Of a stretch of DNA of 64,000 nucleotides, positions 19,760 to 27,276 are shown in pieces; within the stretch, counting starts at the first letter, position 1; every line of letters starts with the position of its first letter. The translations under genes and the position numbers were made by a program. The notes under the pieces are model-generated. The model did no database searches. It was not told the origin of the DNA and worked only from the letters and a program-made list of their open reading frames with translations. The DNA is taken from NCBI RefSeq assembly GCF_016722925.1, contig NZ_JAEQNC010000002.1, positions 62,001-126,000 on the forward strand, written 5' to 3'. This DNA comes from Phytoamicus setariae (GTDB lineage Bacteria; Pseudomonadota; Alphaproteobacteria; Rhizobiales; Rhizobiaceae).

Positions 19760-19943
19760 CAAAAAAAAAACGCCGCAAAGTGGGGGCTTTGCGGCGTGTC
19801 AGGAATCACAAGTTCGGGGTCGAAGCCCTGGTGGGCAGGGGCAGTCGGAAACGTCAGAGCTTCAGCTTTGCGGGCGGGGCTCGGGGATGCGAATGGCGTG
19901 CTCCTTGCCGTCGACGGAACCGGTCAGCACCTGATCGGCCTTC
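19760..19943 (-). repeat. Duplicated 3' end of the DUF5330 gene plus its terminator (scar copy)
   Basis: This 184-bp stretch matches 21282-21470 base for base at most positions, with a few small gaps. It contains the hairpin, GTGTCAGGAAT-ACAAGTT, GGTGGGCAGGGGCAGTC, GCGGGCGGGGCTCGG and finally GACGGAACCGGTCAGCACC, which in the other copy is coding sequence for the C-terminus of the DUF5330 protein. It ends 11 bp from the RTX-A stop codon. RTX-A is therefore bracketed by two direct repeats. Confidence 0.88.
19761..19796 (-). terminator. Rho-independent terminator of RTX-A
   Basis: A perfect 10-bp stem, CGCCGCAAAG / CTTTGCGGCG with a 6-base loop, followed on the minus strand by ten T residues. 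It lies within the repeat copy downstream of RTX-A. Confidence 0.92.
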
Positions 19944-19954
19944 TCTTTTGTTTG

Positions 19955-21139
19955 TCAGAAGTAGAAATCCTGCCAGCTCAAATCCTTGATGTCAGTGTCT
20001 TCGAGGGTCAACGTGTCTTTGCCCATATGGATCACCAGATCGCCATGCGACGCGGTGACATGGTTGTCGATCATGTCATTGAAATCAGCGATGACATCCT
20101 GGCCGCCGAGGTCAATGTGGTCTGCCCCGCTGGCAAAGTCGGTAATCACGTCTCGGCCGCCGCCTTTTGCAAAGAGAAACAAATCGGCCCCGGCGCCGCC
20201 GGTCATGATGTCGTTGCCGCGAGCGCCGTTCAGAGAGTCGAAGCCGGCAAGACCCTTCAGCCGGTTGTCGCCGTTGTTGCCGGTAAGCGAATTGTCGGCA
20301 TCAGTGCCGATGCCATTGATATCGGTCTTGCCGCGCAAGACGAGATTTTCGACATTCGGCGTCAGTTTGTAGCTCACCGTTGCGAGGACTGTATCGCTTC
20401 CCTCGTTGAGTTCCTCCTTGAGATGAACATTGGCGTCATCCGTGATCAGCCTGTCATCGCCTTTCTGGCCGGAAATCTCGTGGTCGACGCTGCCGCCGCG
20501 ATTGTCGAAAGTGTCGTTGCCTTCGCCCATAGTGATCGAACCCTTCATGCGGCCATGATTGATGACCGTCTCGTTCCCATATGCGGAGGAGAAAGCCCAA
20601 GGGCCGTCGATCAGGCCTTCATTGGTGAAGTGTGAAGCGGTGTCGTAAGTGCCGCTGAATTGGACGGCAGCGACCTGAGACGTGATGCGCGCGCCTTCGC
20701 CATTGAAAACACTGACCGAATGAACGCCACCGGAGATGAACCCGTTTTGATCACCACTGATGCGGCCGTAATTCTCAATCGTCCCGTTGCTCTGCGCCCA
20801 TATTCCAAATCCGCTCGCGTCTATCCTGCCGTGGTTGACGACCAGTTGATCGAAGCCGCCAAGCTCAATGCCCGTGTCTGCCCCGATCGCACCCGTCTTG
20901 CCGATCCTGATCTCGCTGTCTTTGCCCGAAAGCGTCACTGCAGAGTCGAGATCGGCGGTCCCGCCAGCGATGTGCCCCTTTACCACGACAAGATTGTTGC
21001 TGACGCCACTCGCCTGGTAGAGCGCGTCGGCGCTGGTCGTGGTGATTGATGCATTCTTCCCAAGAACGTATGCGGTATCAGACGTGGTCATGGAGTAGGC
21101 GACGGTAATTTCGCCAGTGATTGGGTGAATCTGCAGCAT
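19955..21139 (-). CDS. RTX paralogue A: beta-helix-like RTX protein
   Basis: A 394-residue protein. Residues about 90-230 are N-H-G-x-I-type repeats (VVNHGRIDASGFGI, IENYGRISGDQNGF, VINHGRMKGSI). Then come the linker VSYKLTPNVENLVLRG, calcium-binding repeats (LAGFDSLNGARGNDIMTGGA) and the closing block GRDVITDFASGADHIDLGG to DFYF. No cleavable signal peptide is visible, as expected for type I secretion with a C-terminal signal. AAGGCGG precedes ATG 21139. A GAAACAATTGAAACAA repeat lies 75 bp upstream. It follows the DUF5330 gene on the same strand and is flanked by direct repeats. Confidence 0.8.
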   Translation of the reverse strand: MLQIHPITGEITVAYSMTTSDTAYVLGKNASITTTSADALYQASGVSNNLVVVKGHIAGGTADLDSAVTLSGKDSEIRIGKTGAIGADTGIELGGFDQLVVNHGRIDASGFGIWAQSNGTIENYGRISGDQNGFISGGVHSVSVFNGEGARITSQVAAVQFSGTYDTASHFTNEGLIDGPWAFSSAYGNETVINHGRMKGSITMGEGNDTFDNRGGSVDHEISGQKGDDRLITDDANVHLKEELNEGSDTVLATVSYKLTPNVENLVLRGKTDINGIGTDADNSLTGNNGDNRLKGLAGFDSLNGARGNDIMTGGAGADLFLFAKGGGRDVITDFASGADHIDLGGQDVIADFNDMIDNHVTASHGDLVIHMGKDTLTLEDTDIKDLSWQDFYF

Positions 21140-21213
21140 GTGTCCGCCTTGATGGTGTGAGTGCCTGACTACTGGCAAGGACGGCGCAGCCAGATGTTTC
21201 AACGGCAAAAGTT

Positions 21214-21229
21214 TTGTTTCAATTGTTTC
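21214..21229 (-). promoter_or_regulatory. GAAACAATT-GAAACAA direct repeat upstream of RTX-A
   Basis: On the minus strand GAAACAA-TT-GAAACAA, two 7-mers 9 bp apart. The near edge is exactly 75 bp from the RTX-A start codon. A further GAAACA lies at 21200-21195. The same site at the same distance occurs before the globin and RTX-C. Confidence 0.7.
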
Positions 21230-21281
21230 TGCGGCACGAAACATTCGCATGGAACATCAAAGGTGCGCCCGTGAGCCACGC

Positions 21282-21470
21282 ACAAAAAAAGCGCCGCAAA
21301 GAGGGGTCTTTGCGGCGTGTCAGGAATGACAAGTTCAGGGTCGGAACCCTGGTGGGCAGGGGCAGTCAGAAACGTCGGAGCCTCAAATTTGCGGGCGGGG
21401 CTCGGGAATGGGGATGCGGATGGCTTGCTCCTTGGCGACGACGGAACCGGTCAGCACCTGATCGGCCTTC
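21282..21470 (-). repeat. Direct repeat covering the 3' end of the DUF5330 gene (intact copy)
   Basis: Partner of 19760-19943. It includes the last 29 codons of the DUF5330 gene and its terminator. The similarity is mostly interrupted at third codon positions and by small indels within the coding part, and is strongest in the non-coding part. Confidence 0.88.
21284..21317 (-). terminator. Rho-independent terminator of the DUF5330 gene
   Basis: A 10-bp stem, CGCCGCAAAG / CTTTGCGGCG with loop AGGGGT, followed on the minus strand by C and seven T residues. Confidence 0.92.
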
Positions 21471-21763
21471 GCCGTCGCCGCTTCATCGGCAAACTGTGTA
21501 TCGAGATAGGTATAGGCAACGCGGGCGCCTTCGCGGGCACGGCTGCCCAGCGCCGTGAAGGTTTCGGCGCCACGGGCACAGACATCGGGCTTTTCGCTGC
21601 ACATCGATCCCACATAGGAGATGGCGCCGGCGGCGGCCCCGAGCGCATCGGTGAGTTCAACGCCCTTTTCACTCTGCAGGCGGGTGGCCGCCTCCTGGTC
21701 AAAAATCGGAAGCATCACCAGCACCAGTGAAAACCAGAAAACGCCGCGGATCAAAAACCACAT
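21383..21763 (-). CDS. DUF5330-like membrane-anchored protein
   Basis: A 126-residue protein with an N-terminal transmembrane helix or signal anchor (MWFLIRGVFWFSLVLVMLPI) and a small outer domain with two Cys (GSMCSEKPDVCARG) that may form a disulfide. This pattern is that of a rhizobial family I know as DUF5330; the function is unknown. AAGGTTGAG lies just before ATG 21763, so the longer open frame to 21973 is not used. The 3' end is duplicated downstream of RTX-A. Confidence 0.7.
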   Translation of the reverse strand: MWFLIRGVFWFSLVLVMLPIFDQEAATRLQSEKGVELTDALGAAAGAISYVGSMCSEKPDVCARGAETFTALGSRAREGARVAYTYLDTQFADEAATAKADQVLTGSVVAKEQAIRIPIPEPRPQI

Positions 21764-22216
21764 TGTCTCAACCTTGCCTGTGTCGTGTATCGGAGCCGGA
21801 GCTCCGGTTCTGTTGTTGGCGGCATCTGTGCCGGTTCGGATGAGGCGACAATAGGAGCGATGCGCCAACAACCCCTTCAGCCAATCACGACGATTCACAT
21901 CAAATTTGCCTAAAATTTGAATGATCGGCATTTGTATGGGGTTTTTCCCAGTTTTTATTCGAATTCGAGCCATCGTTGTTAAGGATGATGGCGGCGTGGC
22001 CCTGAGGTTGCAGGCACTTGCGCCGGATGGGCTTGCCGCAAATGTTAACAGACTGTACCAAAATGAGGATTTTCAAGCGGTTACGCCCTGTTAACCACGA
22101 TTTCCGAAGTTCGCCGAACCTGTGCCGTTTTAGGAAATACGGGGCCGTTTTGGGTCTTCCGGCGGGGGCATTTTATCGTTTCCTTAAGCCCGGAATGCGA
22201 TTTTCCAGACATCGGC
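21764..22216. other. Divergent intergenic region
   Basis: About 450 bp between the DUF5330 gene (minus) and the sensor kinase (plus), so it must carry promoters for both. It is A+T richer at 21880-21960. GTTAAC occurs at 22043 and again near 22091, but not in the full TTAA-N7-TTAA arrangement of a CtrA site. No gene was seen. Confidence 0.5.
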
Positions 22217-23743
22217 ATGAAGCCCTTGGAAATGGATCCGGTCGCGTTGAGAGTATTGAGTAACATCGCTGCGAAAGCACTTTCCTTACTGGAAGGAGCC
22301 CGTGCCGGAAGCCGCACAGCGCGCGCCGTGCCTGATCGTTCGCGCTTGCTTCCGCTGGATGTTGCTGCCGCCACTGCCGCTTCTGCTTTCGCCCTTTCCC
22401 TTATGATTCGTTCCGGCCAGGCCTGGTCTTCCGCTTTGCCCGCAGCGTCTGCGATTCTGGCCGTCAGTGTGGTGGGCTGCGTCGCTGCCCGCGACCTCCT
22501 GCCTCGCCGGCAGGCTGCTGCCGTACGCCAGGTGTCGGCTCCCATAACTGACCCGCTGGATCAATTGCCTGGCCTGATTACCCGTCATGACGCAGCGGGT
22601 GGAGTGATCTCGGCCCATGGCGCCGACCGTCGGACATTCGGTTTCGCAGCCACTCATGCCGACGGCACTGCCTTTATCGACCAGATTCATCTCGGCGGCC
22701 GCATTGCCTGGCTGAGCGCGATCGACGAGTTGCGCCAAGGTGCGCGGCGCACGACGACCGACCTGCTCTTCGCTGTCCGCAGCATCGATGGCGGCTATCG
22801 CCCGGTGCGCATCGAGATGTCGGCGGACTATGCTGCCGACGGCAGTTTTGCCGGCTTTCTCGCCCAGACACGTGACAGAAGCGAGGAATCGGCGCTGAAG
22901 GGGGAGGCCAACGCCTGGAACCTGCAGGCGCGGGCCGCCAACGATGCCAAGACACGGTTTCTCGCCGCCGTCAGCCATGAACTGAGAACGCCGCTCAATG
23001 CCATTCTCGGCTTCTCCGACATTCTGAAGGGCGAGTATTTCGGTCGCTTGGAAAACGATCGCCAGAGGGAATATGTCGACCTGATCAATCAGTCCGGCCA
23101 TCACCTGCTGGCAGTCGTCAACACCATGCTCGATATGTCGAAGATCGAAGCGGGCCGCTACGATCTGGTCAAGGAGCCTTTCCAGATCGCCGATGCGATC
23201 CGTACCGTCGACGAGATGCTGGGCCTGCAGGCCAGGACCAAGGGCGTGGTGCTGACCGCACGTGTGGCCCGCGGCCTGGAGGAGGTGGTTGCCGATCGCC
23301 GGGCAGTCCAGCAGGTGCTGATCAACCTGGCGGGCAACGCCATCAAGTTTACCGCTGAGGGCGGCGTGGTCGCCATCGATGCTGTGGCGGAAGGCCGTTT
23401 GCTAAAGATCGCCGTCAGCGACACCGGTATCGGTATTCCCGCCGACAGGCTTGCATCGATCGGCCAGCCCTTCATGCAGGTCCAGAACGACTATACCCGC
23501 CGCTACGACGGCACGGGGCTCGGCCTTGCGCTGGTCAAGGGGCTGGTTGCGCTTCACGGCGGCACCTTTGCCATCGAAAGCGAAGAAGGGGCGGGAACGG
23601 TCATTACAGTCACCCTGCCGCTCGATGGTCAGGACGACAACGGTGGCGAAACCGTCGAGTTTCCGCCACGCCTGCGCGATAAGGGGATTGAACTGGAAAC
23701 AGGGGAGAACCGCCATGGCAGCGTCCAAGCGAAAATCGCCTGA
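22217..23743 (+). CDS. PAS-like sensor histidine kinase (PleC/DivJ/PdhS type)
   Basis: A 508-residue kinase. It has two hydrophobic segments at about residues 48-95, a PAS-like region at about 110-225, and the HisKA box FLAAVSHELRTPLNAILGFS with the phosphorylated His, followed by LINQSGHHLLAVVNTMLDMS. The HATPase domain shows INLAGNAIKFT, VSDTGIGIP and DGTGLGLALVKGLV. The phosphotransfer segment is of the kind found in alphaproteobacterial cell-cycle kinases PleC, DivJ and PdhS. Its 3' end overlaps the next gene by 29 bp. No cognate regulator is adjacent. Confidence 0.88.
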   Translation: MKPLEMDPVALRVLSNIAAKALSLLEGARAGSRTARAVPDRSRLLPLDVAAATAASAFALSLMIRSGQAWSSALPAASAILAVSVVGCVAARDLLPRRQAAAVRQVSAPITDPLDQLPGLITRHDAAGGVISAHGADRRTFGFAATHADGTAFIDQIHLGGRIAWLSAIDELRQGARRTTTDLLFAVRSIDGGYRPVRIEMSADYAADGSFAGFLAQTRDRSEESALKGEANAWNLQARAANDAKTRFLAAVSHELRTPLNAILGFSDILKGEYFGRLENDRQREYVDLINQSGHHLLAVVNTMLDMSKIEAGRYDLVKEPFQIADAIRTVDEMLGLQARTKGVVLTARVARGLEEVVADRRAVQQVLINLAGNAIKFTAEGGVVAIDAVAEGRLLKIAVSDTGIGIPADRLASIGQPFMQVQNDYTRRYDGTGLGLALVKGLVALHGGTFAIESEEGAGTVITVTLPLDGQDDNGGETVEFPPRLRDKGIELETGENRHGSVQAKIA

Positions 23744-24593
23744 CAAACGGAGCGTGAAGAAAAAGAAGGGGCCTTCGACGGTCGCGGTCATGCTGCACTC
23801 GGTCGGCGCGCAGATCGCCCGTCATCCGAGGTTGCTCGGCGGGGTCGCAGGCTTCAGCGTGGTGTTTTCCTTCGTCGCAGCCAATGCCCTCTGGTATCAG
23901 CCGAAGCATCATCCCGCGCCGCTCCTGGCTACCCGCGCTTTCGAAGCTGACGGCGTAACGCCGGTCAAGGTTTCCAAAGCCGGTGCCGACGATAGCGATC
24001 CTGGCGTCACCACGTTCCGCATCGAACGCCAATCCGAGGACAATGCCGCGGATGCCGCCAGGCCGGCAACTCCGTCGGCCTCGCCGCTCGTGCGCGACAT
24101 ACAGACAGCGCTGGCTGGCCGCGGTCTCTATGATGGGCCGGCAGACGGACTGACTGGCCCGAGGACCACATCGGCCATCGTCTTCTTCCAGGAGACCGAG
24201 GGGCTGGAGATGACGGGCGAACCGAGCAAGGAGCTGCTTGCGCGCATCCGCAATATCGACCAGGCCGTCGCCGTCATTCCGGACGAAAGACCGTCGATGG
24301 ACCAGACGGCGAGTACGGCACGAAGGGCCGACGATGTCGCCGAGCTCATCCGCGCCTCCGCCCAGGATGTTCCCACGCCAATGAAGGCGCAAAAGGATGC
24401 TCCGGTGGAACTGGTGATGAAGATCCAGAAGGCGCTGTCCGGTCTCGCCTATGCCAATGTCAAGGTCGACGGCGTGGCAGGTGCTGCCACCCGCACCGCA
24501 ATCCGAAATTTTGAAAAGAGCTATCGGCTGCCGGTGACGGGAGAGCCGTCCGAACGGGTGCTGAAAAAGCTTCAGTCGATCGGCGCCATCTGA
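23715..24593 (+). CDS. Peptidoglycan-binding domain protein, membrane anchored
   Basis: A 292-residue protein with a Lys-rich cytoplasmic start (MAASKRKSPDKRSVKKKKG) and one transmembrane helix (about residues 38-56). The periplasmic part carries two PG-binding type 1 repeats: LVRDIQTALAGRGLYDGPAD (about 116-135) and LVMKIQKALSGLAYANVKVD (about 234-253), each followed by a G-x-x-T-x-x-A-I motif. AGGGGAG at 23701 supports the start. It overlaps the kinase gene and probably works at the cell wall in the same pathway; the link to the kinase is inference. Confidence 0.85.
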   Translation: MAASKRKSPDKRSVKKKKGPSTVAVMLHSVGAQIARHPRLLGGVAGFSVVFSFVAANALWYQPKHHPAPLLATRAFEADGVTPVKVSKAGADDSDPGVTTFRIERQSEDNAADAARPATPSASPLVRDIQTALAGRGLYDGPADGLTGPRTTSAIVFFQETEGLEMTGEPSKELLARIRNIDQAVAVIPDERPSMDQTASTARRADDVAELIRASAQDVPTPMKAQKDAPVELVMKIQKALSGLAYANVKVDGVAGAATRTAIRNFEKSYRLPVTGEPSERVLKKLQSIGAI

Positions 24594-24635
24594 ACCGGAC
24601 TTTGACTTTGAGCCCCTGCGGCTCTATGGCAGGCC

Positions 24636-25004
24636 ATGCGCGTTACCTCAGATTTTTTCGTTTCCGCTCTTGTCCGCCGGGTGTTTTCATCGGGCGGCTT
24701 TGCCGCGATCGAGCGCAAGGGGGCGATGGAAGCCGGCGCGATCTTCATCCGGCAGCGTTTTCGCGATGGACTGGAAACACTCTATGCCCCGGCGCCACAA
24801 GCGTACTTCGGCGAGGGCAAGCCCAGCGGCCGCCAATTCGAGATCCGTATCGAAAAGGCCGAGGCGGGGGCGATTGATGAAGTGCTTGCGCGTGAAGCAA
24901 GGTTCGACAGCGATCTATGGGTGGTGGAGCTCGAGGCGGAGGCGGTCTCGGATCTGGTGGACGTTGCAGTGGAAGGCGGCGCCGAACCTGATCTGAAGAT
25001 CTGA
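24636..25004 (+). CDS. DUF1491 family protein
   Basis: A 122-residue soluble protein: MRVTSDFFVSALVRRVF, then ERKGAMEAGAIFI and FDSDLWVVELE. These match the alphaproteobacterial DUF1491 family, whose function is unknown. It is 42 bp downstream of the peptidoglycan-binding protein on the same strand, so the kinase, PG-binding and DUF1491 genes may form one operon. Confidence 0.88.
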   Translation: MRVTSDFFVSALVRRVFSSGGFAAIERKGAMEAGAIFIRQRFRDGLETLYAPAPQAYFGEGKPSGRQFEIRIEKAEAGAIDEVLAREARFDSDLWVVELEAEAVSDLVDVAVEGGAEPDLKI

Positions 25005-25054
25005 ACACTGCGGGTCATTGCGTCGTCCGGCGCAATGGCGATGCCGGAGCGACC

Positions 25055-26671
25055 ATGGGCAATATCTATACCAACCAGAACACCATCATCACCATCGATG
25101 ATTCCGACAAGGTCTGGAAGATCGAGGAGAACGTCACGGTTGAGACGAGCGCGCTCGCCGTCGATGCAGCCGGAAACGTCACCGGATGGTCTCTGACCAT
25201 TGTCGGCACGCTCCGGTCCGTCAACGGGCCGGTCGCGATGCAACTCGGCGCCGTCGGCCTGGCCGATTGCGAAGCCATGATCCGGATCGACAAGACGGAC
25301 AATTCGACTGGCCTGTTCGAGAGCGGCGGCAAGGGCATCGTGGCCCTGAGCGGCGGCGTGACGTTCGAAAACATGGCCCGGTTCGAAACGGTAGGCACGG
25401 GCCTCGAGTTCACCGGCGCAGGCAACATCATCCGCAACGACGACGGCGCGGCCATCATGACGTCGACTGCGGGCTCCGTCATCGTGACCTCCGGGATTGG
25501 CGACAACATCTTCAATAACGGAACGATCTCGGCCTACGCCGATGCCATCGTCGCAAGCGGCGACCGCGTTCTCGTGGAAAATAACCTGGAGCTCCACTCG
25601 ACCGCCGGCGCGGGTGTCGTCGTTTCCGGAGCCTTTGCTGTCGTTCACAACACGGGCGATATCGAATCGTTCAAGGACGGCATCCTGTCGTCGGGTCGAA
25701 AGGCGGCGATCACCAATACGGACGACATCATCAGCTCAGGAGCGGCCGGGATCCGCACGACCGGCAACAGCGCATCGATCGAGACAACGGGCCTGATTCA
25801 GGGTAAGACCGGCATCCTGTCGTCGGGCGACGGGCTGAGTCTTACCAACTACGGTACGGTTTCCGCCGCCGGAACAGCGATCCATATCGCCGGCGACGAC
25901 GCCATCGTCACCACCACGTCGATTGTCAAAGGCAAGACGGCGTTCCTGGTGTCGGGAGACGATGCGCTGATCACCAATTCTCACATCATGGAAGGCCTCG
26001 GCGCCAAGAACGCCGCCATCCGGATCACGTCGACGGGAGAGACTGCTTTCACAAATACGGGCGCGGTTTATACGCAATCGGGCCTTGTGCTGCAGTCGGG
26101 CAACGGCCAGGAAAAGATCCTCAACACCGGCTCACTGTTCGGCGACGTCAAGCTCGGCGGCGGCAACGACTGGTTCAGTTCGCTCAAGGGCGAGGTGACC
26201 GGCACGGTCTATGGCGGTAAGGGCAACGACATCTATGTCGTCGGCATACCCCTGCAGATCAGGGAGAAGGCGGGCGAGGGGATAGATACTGTCCAGTCGA
26301 AATACACCTGGACTCTCGGCGCCAACATTGAAAACCTTCAGCTGCTCGGCAAGGGCAACATGGAGGCATCAGGCAACGCTCTCGATAACGTCATCACCGG
26401 CAATCGCGGCAACAATCAGCTTGCCGGGGGCAGGGGGGCGGATATCTTCGTCTTCAACAACGGTTTCGGGCGCGATATCATCACCGATTTCACCGACGGC
26501 AAGGACCGCATCGATTTCTCCCACCTGTCCGGCGTATCGAATTATCGCCAGCTCGCCAGCCACATCCAGCAGTCAGGCGATGATGTGGTGATCAGCTTTT
26601 CGGGCGGCAACCGGCTGGTAATCGAAGACATGCACAAGTCCGACCTCTCGGCGGCAGACTTTCTGTTCTGA
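25055..26671 (+). CDS. RTX paralogue B: long beta-helix-like RTX protein
   Basis: A 538-residue protein, the longest of the simple paralogues. The N-terminal block TIITIDDSDKVWKIEENVTV is followed by about a dozen short repeats of the type G-I-L-S-S-G-x-x-x-x-I-T-N-T (residues about 80-360). Then come GDVKLGGGNDWFSSLKGEV, the linker YTWTLGANIENLQLLG, only two calcium repeats (GNRGNNQLAGGRGADIFVF) and the closing RDIITDFTDGKDRIDFSHL to DFLF. GGAG lies 7 nt before ATG 25055. It is 50 bp after the DUF1491 gene, and a terminator separates it from the convergent globin gene. Confidence 0.82.
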   Translation: MGNIYTNQNTIITIDDSDKVWKIEENVTVETSALAVDAAGNVTGWSLTIVGTLRSVNGPVAMQLGAVGLADCEAMIRIDKTDNSTGLFESGGKGIVALSGGVTFENMARFETVGTGLEFTGAGNIIRNDDGAAIMTSTAGSVIVTSGIGDNIFNNGTISAYADAIVASGDRVLVENNLELHSTAGAGVVVSGAFAVVHNTGDIESFKDGILSSGRKAAITNTDDIISSGAAGIRTTGNSASIETTGLIQGKTGILSSGDGLSLTNYGTVSAAGTAIHIAGDDAIVTTTSIVKGKTAFLVSGDDALITNSHIMEGLGAKNAAIRITSTGETAFTNTGAVYTQSGLVLQSGNGQEKILNTGSLFGDVKLGGGNDWFSSLKGEVTGTVYGGKGNDIYVVGIPLQIREKAGEGIDTVQSKYTWTLGANIENLQLLGKGNMEASGNALDNVITGNRGNNQLAGGRGADIFVFNNGFGRDIITDFTDGKDRIDFSHLSGVSNYRQLASHIQQSGDDVVISFSGGNRLVIEDMHKSDLSAADFLF

Positions 26672-26675
26672 CCGG

Positions 26676-26714
26676 GACCGGCAGGCCGCATCGACGCGGC
26701 TGCCGGTCGCCTTT
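26676..26714 (+). terminator. Hairpin terminator between RTX-B and globin
   Basis: GACCGGCAGGCCGC and GCGGCTGCCGGTC form a long stem with one bulged base around a 6-base loop, followed by GCCTTTGC. It lies between two convergent genes and may serve both. Confidence 0.65.
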
Positions 26715-26731
26715 GCTTGTTCGGCGCAGCT

Positions 26732-27169
26732 TCACTCTGCTGCTTGCATGCCCGCTCCGGCCTGCCGTGTCGCCGCGATCATCACGCCGCTGACGATGCC
26801 ATAGGCCAGCACCCAGGCGGCGCGAACCGGAGGGGTGAAGCGGTCGCCGAAGCTGATGGCGAGTGTCTGGATCAGGGCCGCACAAACCGTCTGGTAGTGG
26901 CTTTCCTCGACGCCATAGCGGACATGACGCACCGCCAGCCCCTCCAGCACCGGCACGACCTTGGAAAGATCGCGCAGGCTGGCGATCACCAGTCCCAGCG
27001 CTGCCATCAGTTTTGTATGCTGGGTGCGCATCTCGACATGCGTAAACAAGCGCCGAAGCGAGGGGTCGAGCGCAAACAGCCGCTCGTAGAACAAGGCTGC
27101 GGATTCCTGTCCGCCGCCGGAGAATTCCCTGAATGTCTCTTCGAGGATCTGGATCGTCTTGTCGTCCAT
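26732..27169 (-). CDS. Single-domain bacterial globin (Vitreoscilla haemoglobin-like)
   Basis: A 145-residue globin. Expected residues are visible: Tyr28 at the B10 region (LFYERLF), Phe42 as CD1 (RRLF), the proximal His82 in AVRHVRYGVEESHY, and the C-terminal AWVLAYGIVSGVMI. The flavohaemoglobin reductase domain is absent. Such proteins bind oxygen and can detoxify NO with a reductase partner. AAGGAAC precedes ATG 27169. A GAAACAATTGAAACAA repeat lies 75 bp upstream. The gene follows the response regulator and kinase genes on the same strand but has its own upstream site. Confidence 0.9.
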   Translation of the reverse strand: MDDKTIQILEETFREFSGGGQESAALFYERLFALDPSLRRLFTHVEMRTQHTKLMAALGLVIASLRDLSKVVPVLEGLAVRHVRYGVEESHYQTVCAALIQTLAISFGDRFTPPVRAAWVLAYGIVSGVMIAATRQAGAGMQAAE

Positions 27170-27243
27170 GGCTGTGTTCCTTCTATCGATGGACACAGCA
27201 TGAAGGCTCACTGTTTCATCAGAACTGCCGGCAACACGGAATT

Positions 27244-27259
27244 TTGTTTCAATTGTTTC
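27244..27259 (-). promoter_or_regulatory. GAAACAATT-GAAACAA direct repeat upstream of the globin
   Basis: Identical 16-bp core to the sites at 21214 and 29777, with the near edge 75 bp from the globin start. A third GAAACA lies at 27217-27212, 33 bp after the second repeat start, the same offset as in the RTX-C and 48468 copies. Confidence 0.7.
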
Positions 27260-27276
27260 GGACCTGTCAGGCTGTC

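Noticed and set aside
19579-19989. Plus-strand frame of 136 codons after prs
   Set aside because: It runs through an A-run, a terminator hairpin and the duplicated DUF5330 end, so it cannot be a conserved gene.
21335-21360. tRNA T-arm-like sequence GGGTTCCGACCC in the repeat family
   Set aside because: There is no acceptor stem, anticodon arm or CCA context; the hairpin is part of the terminator-linked repeat.
25055-26671. CRISPR-like periodic repeats in RTX genes
   Set aside because: The periodicity is in protein-coding nonapeptide and N-x-G repeats; there are no identical DNA repeats with unique spacers.
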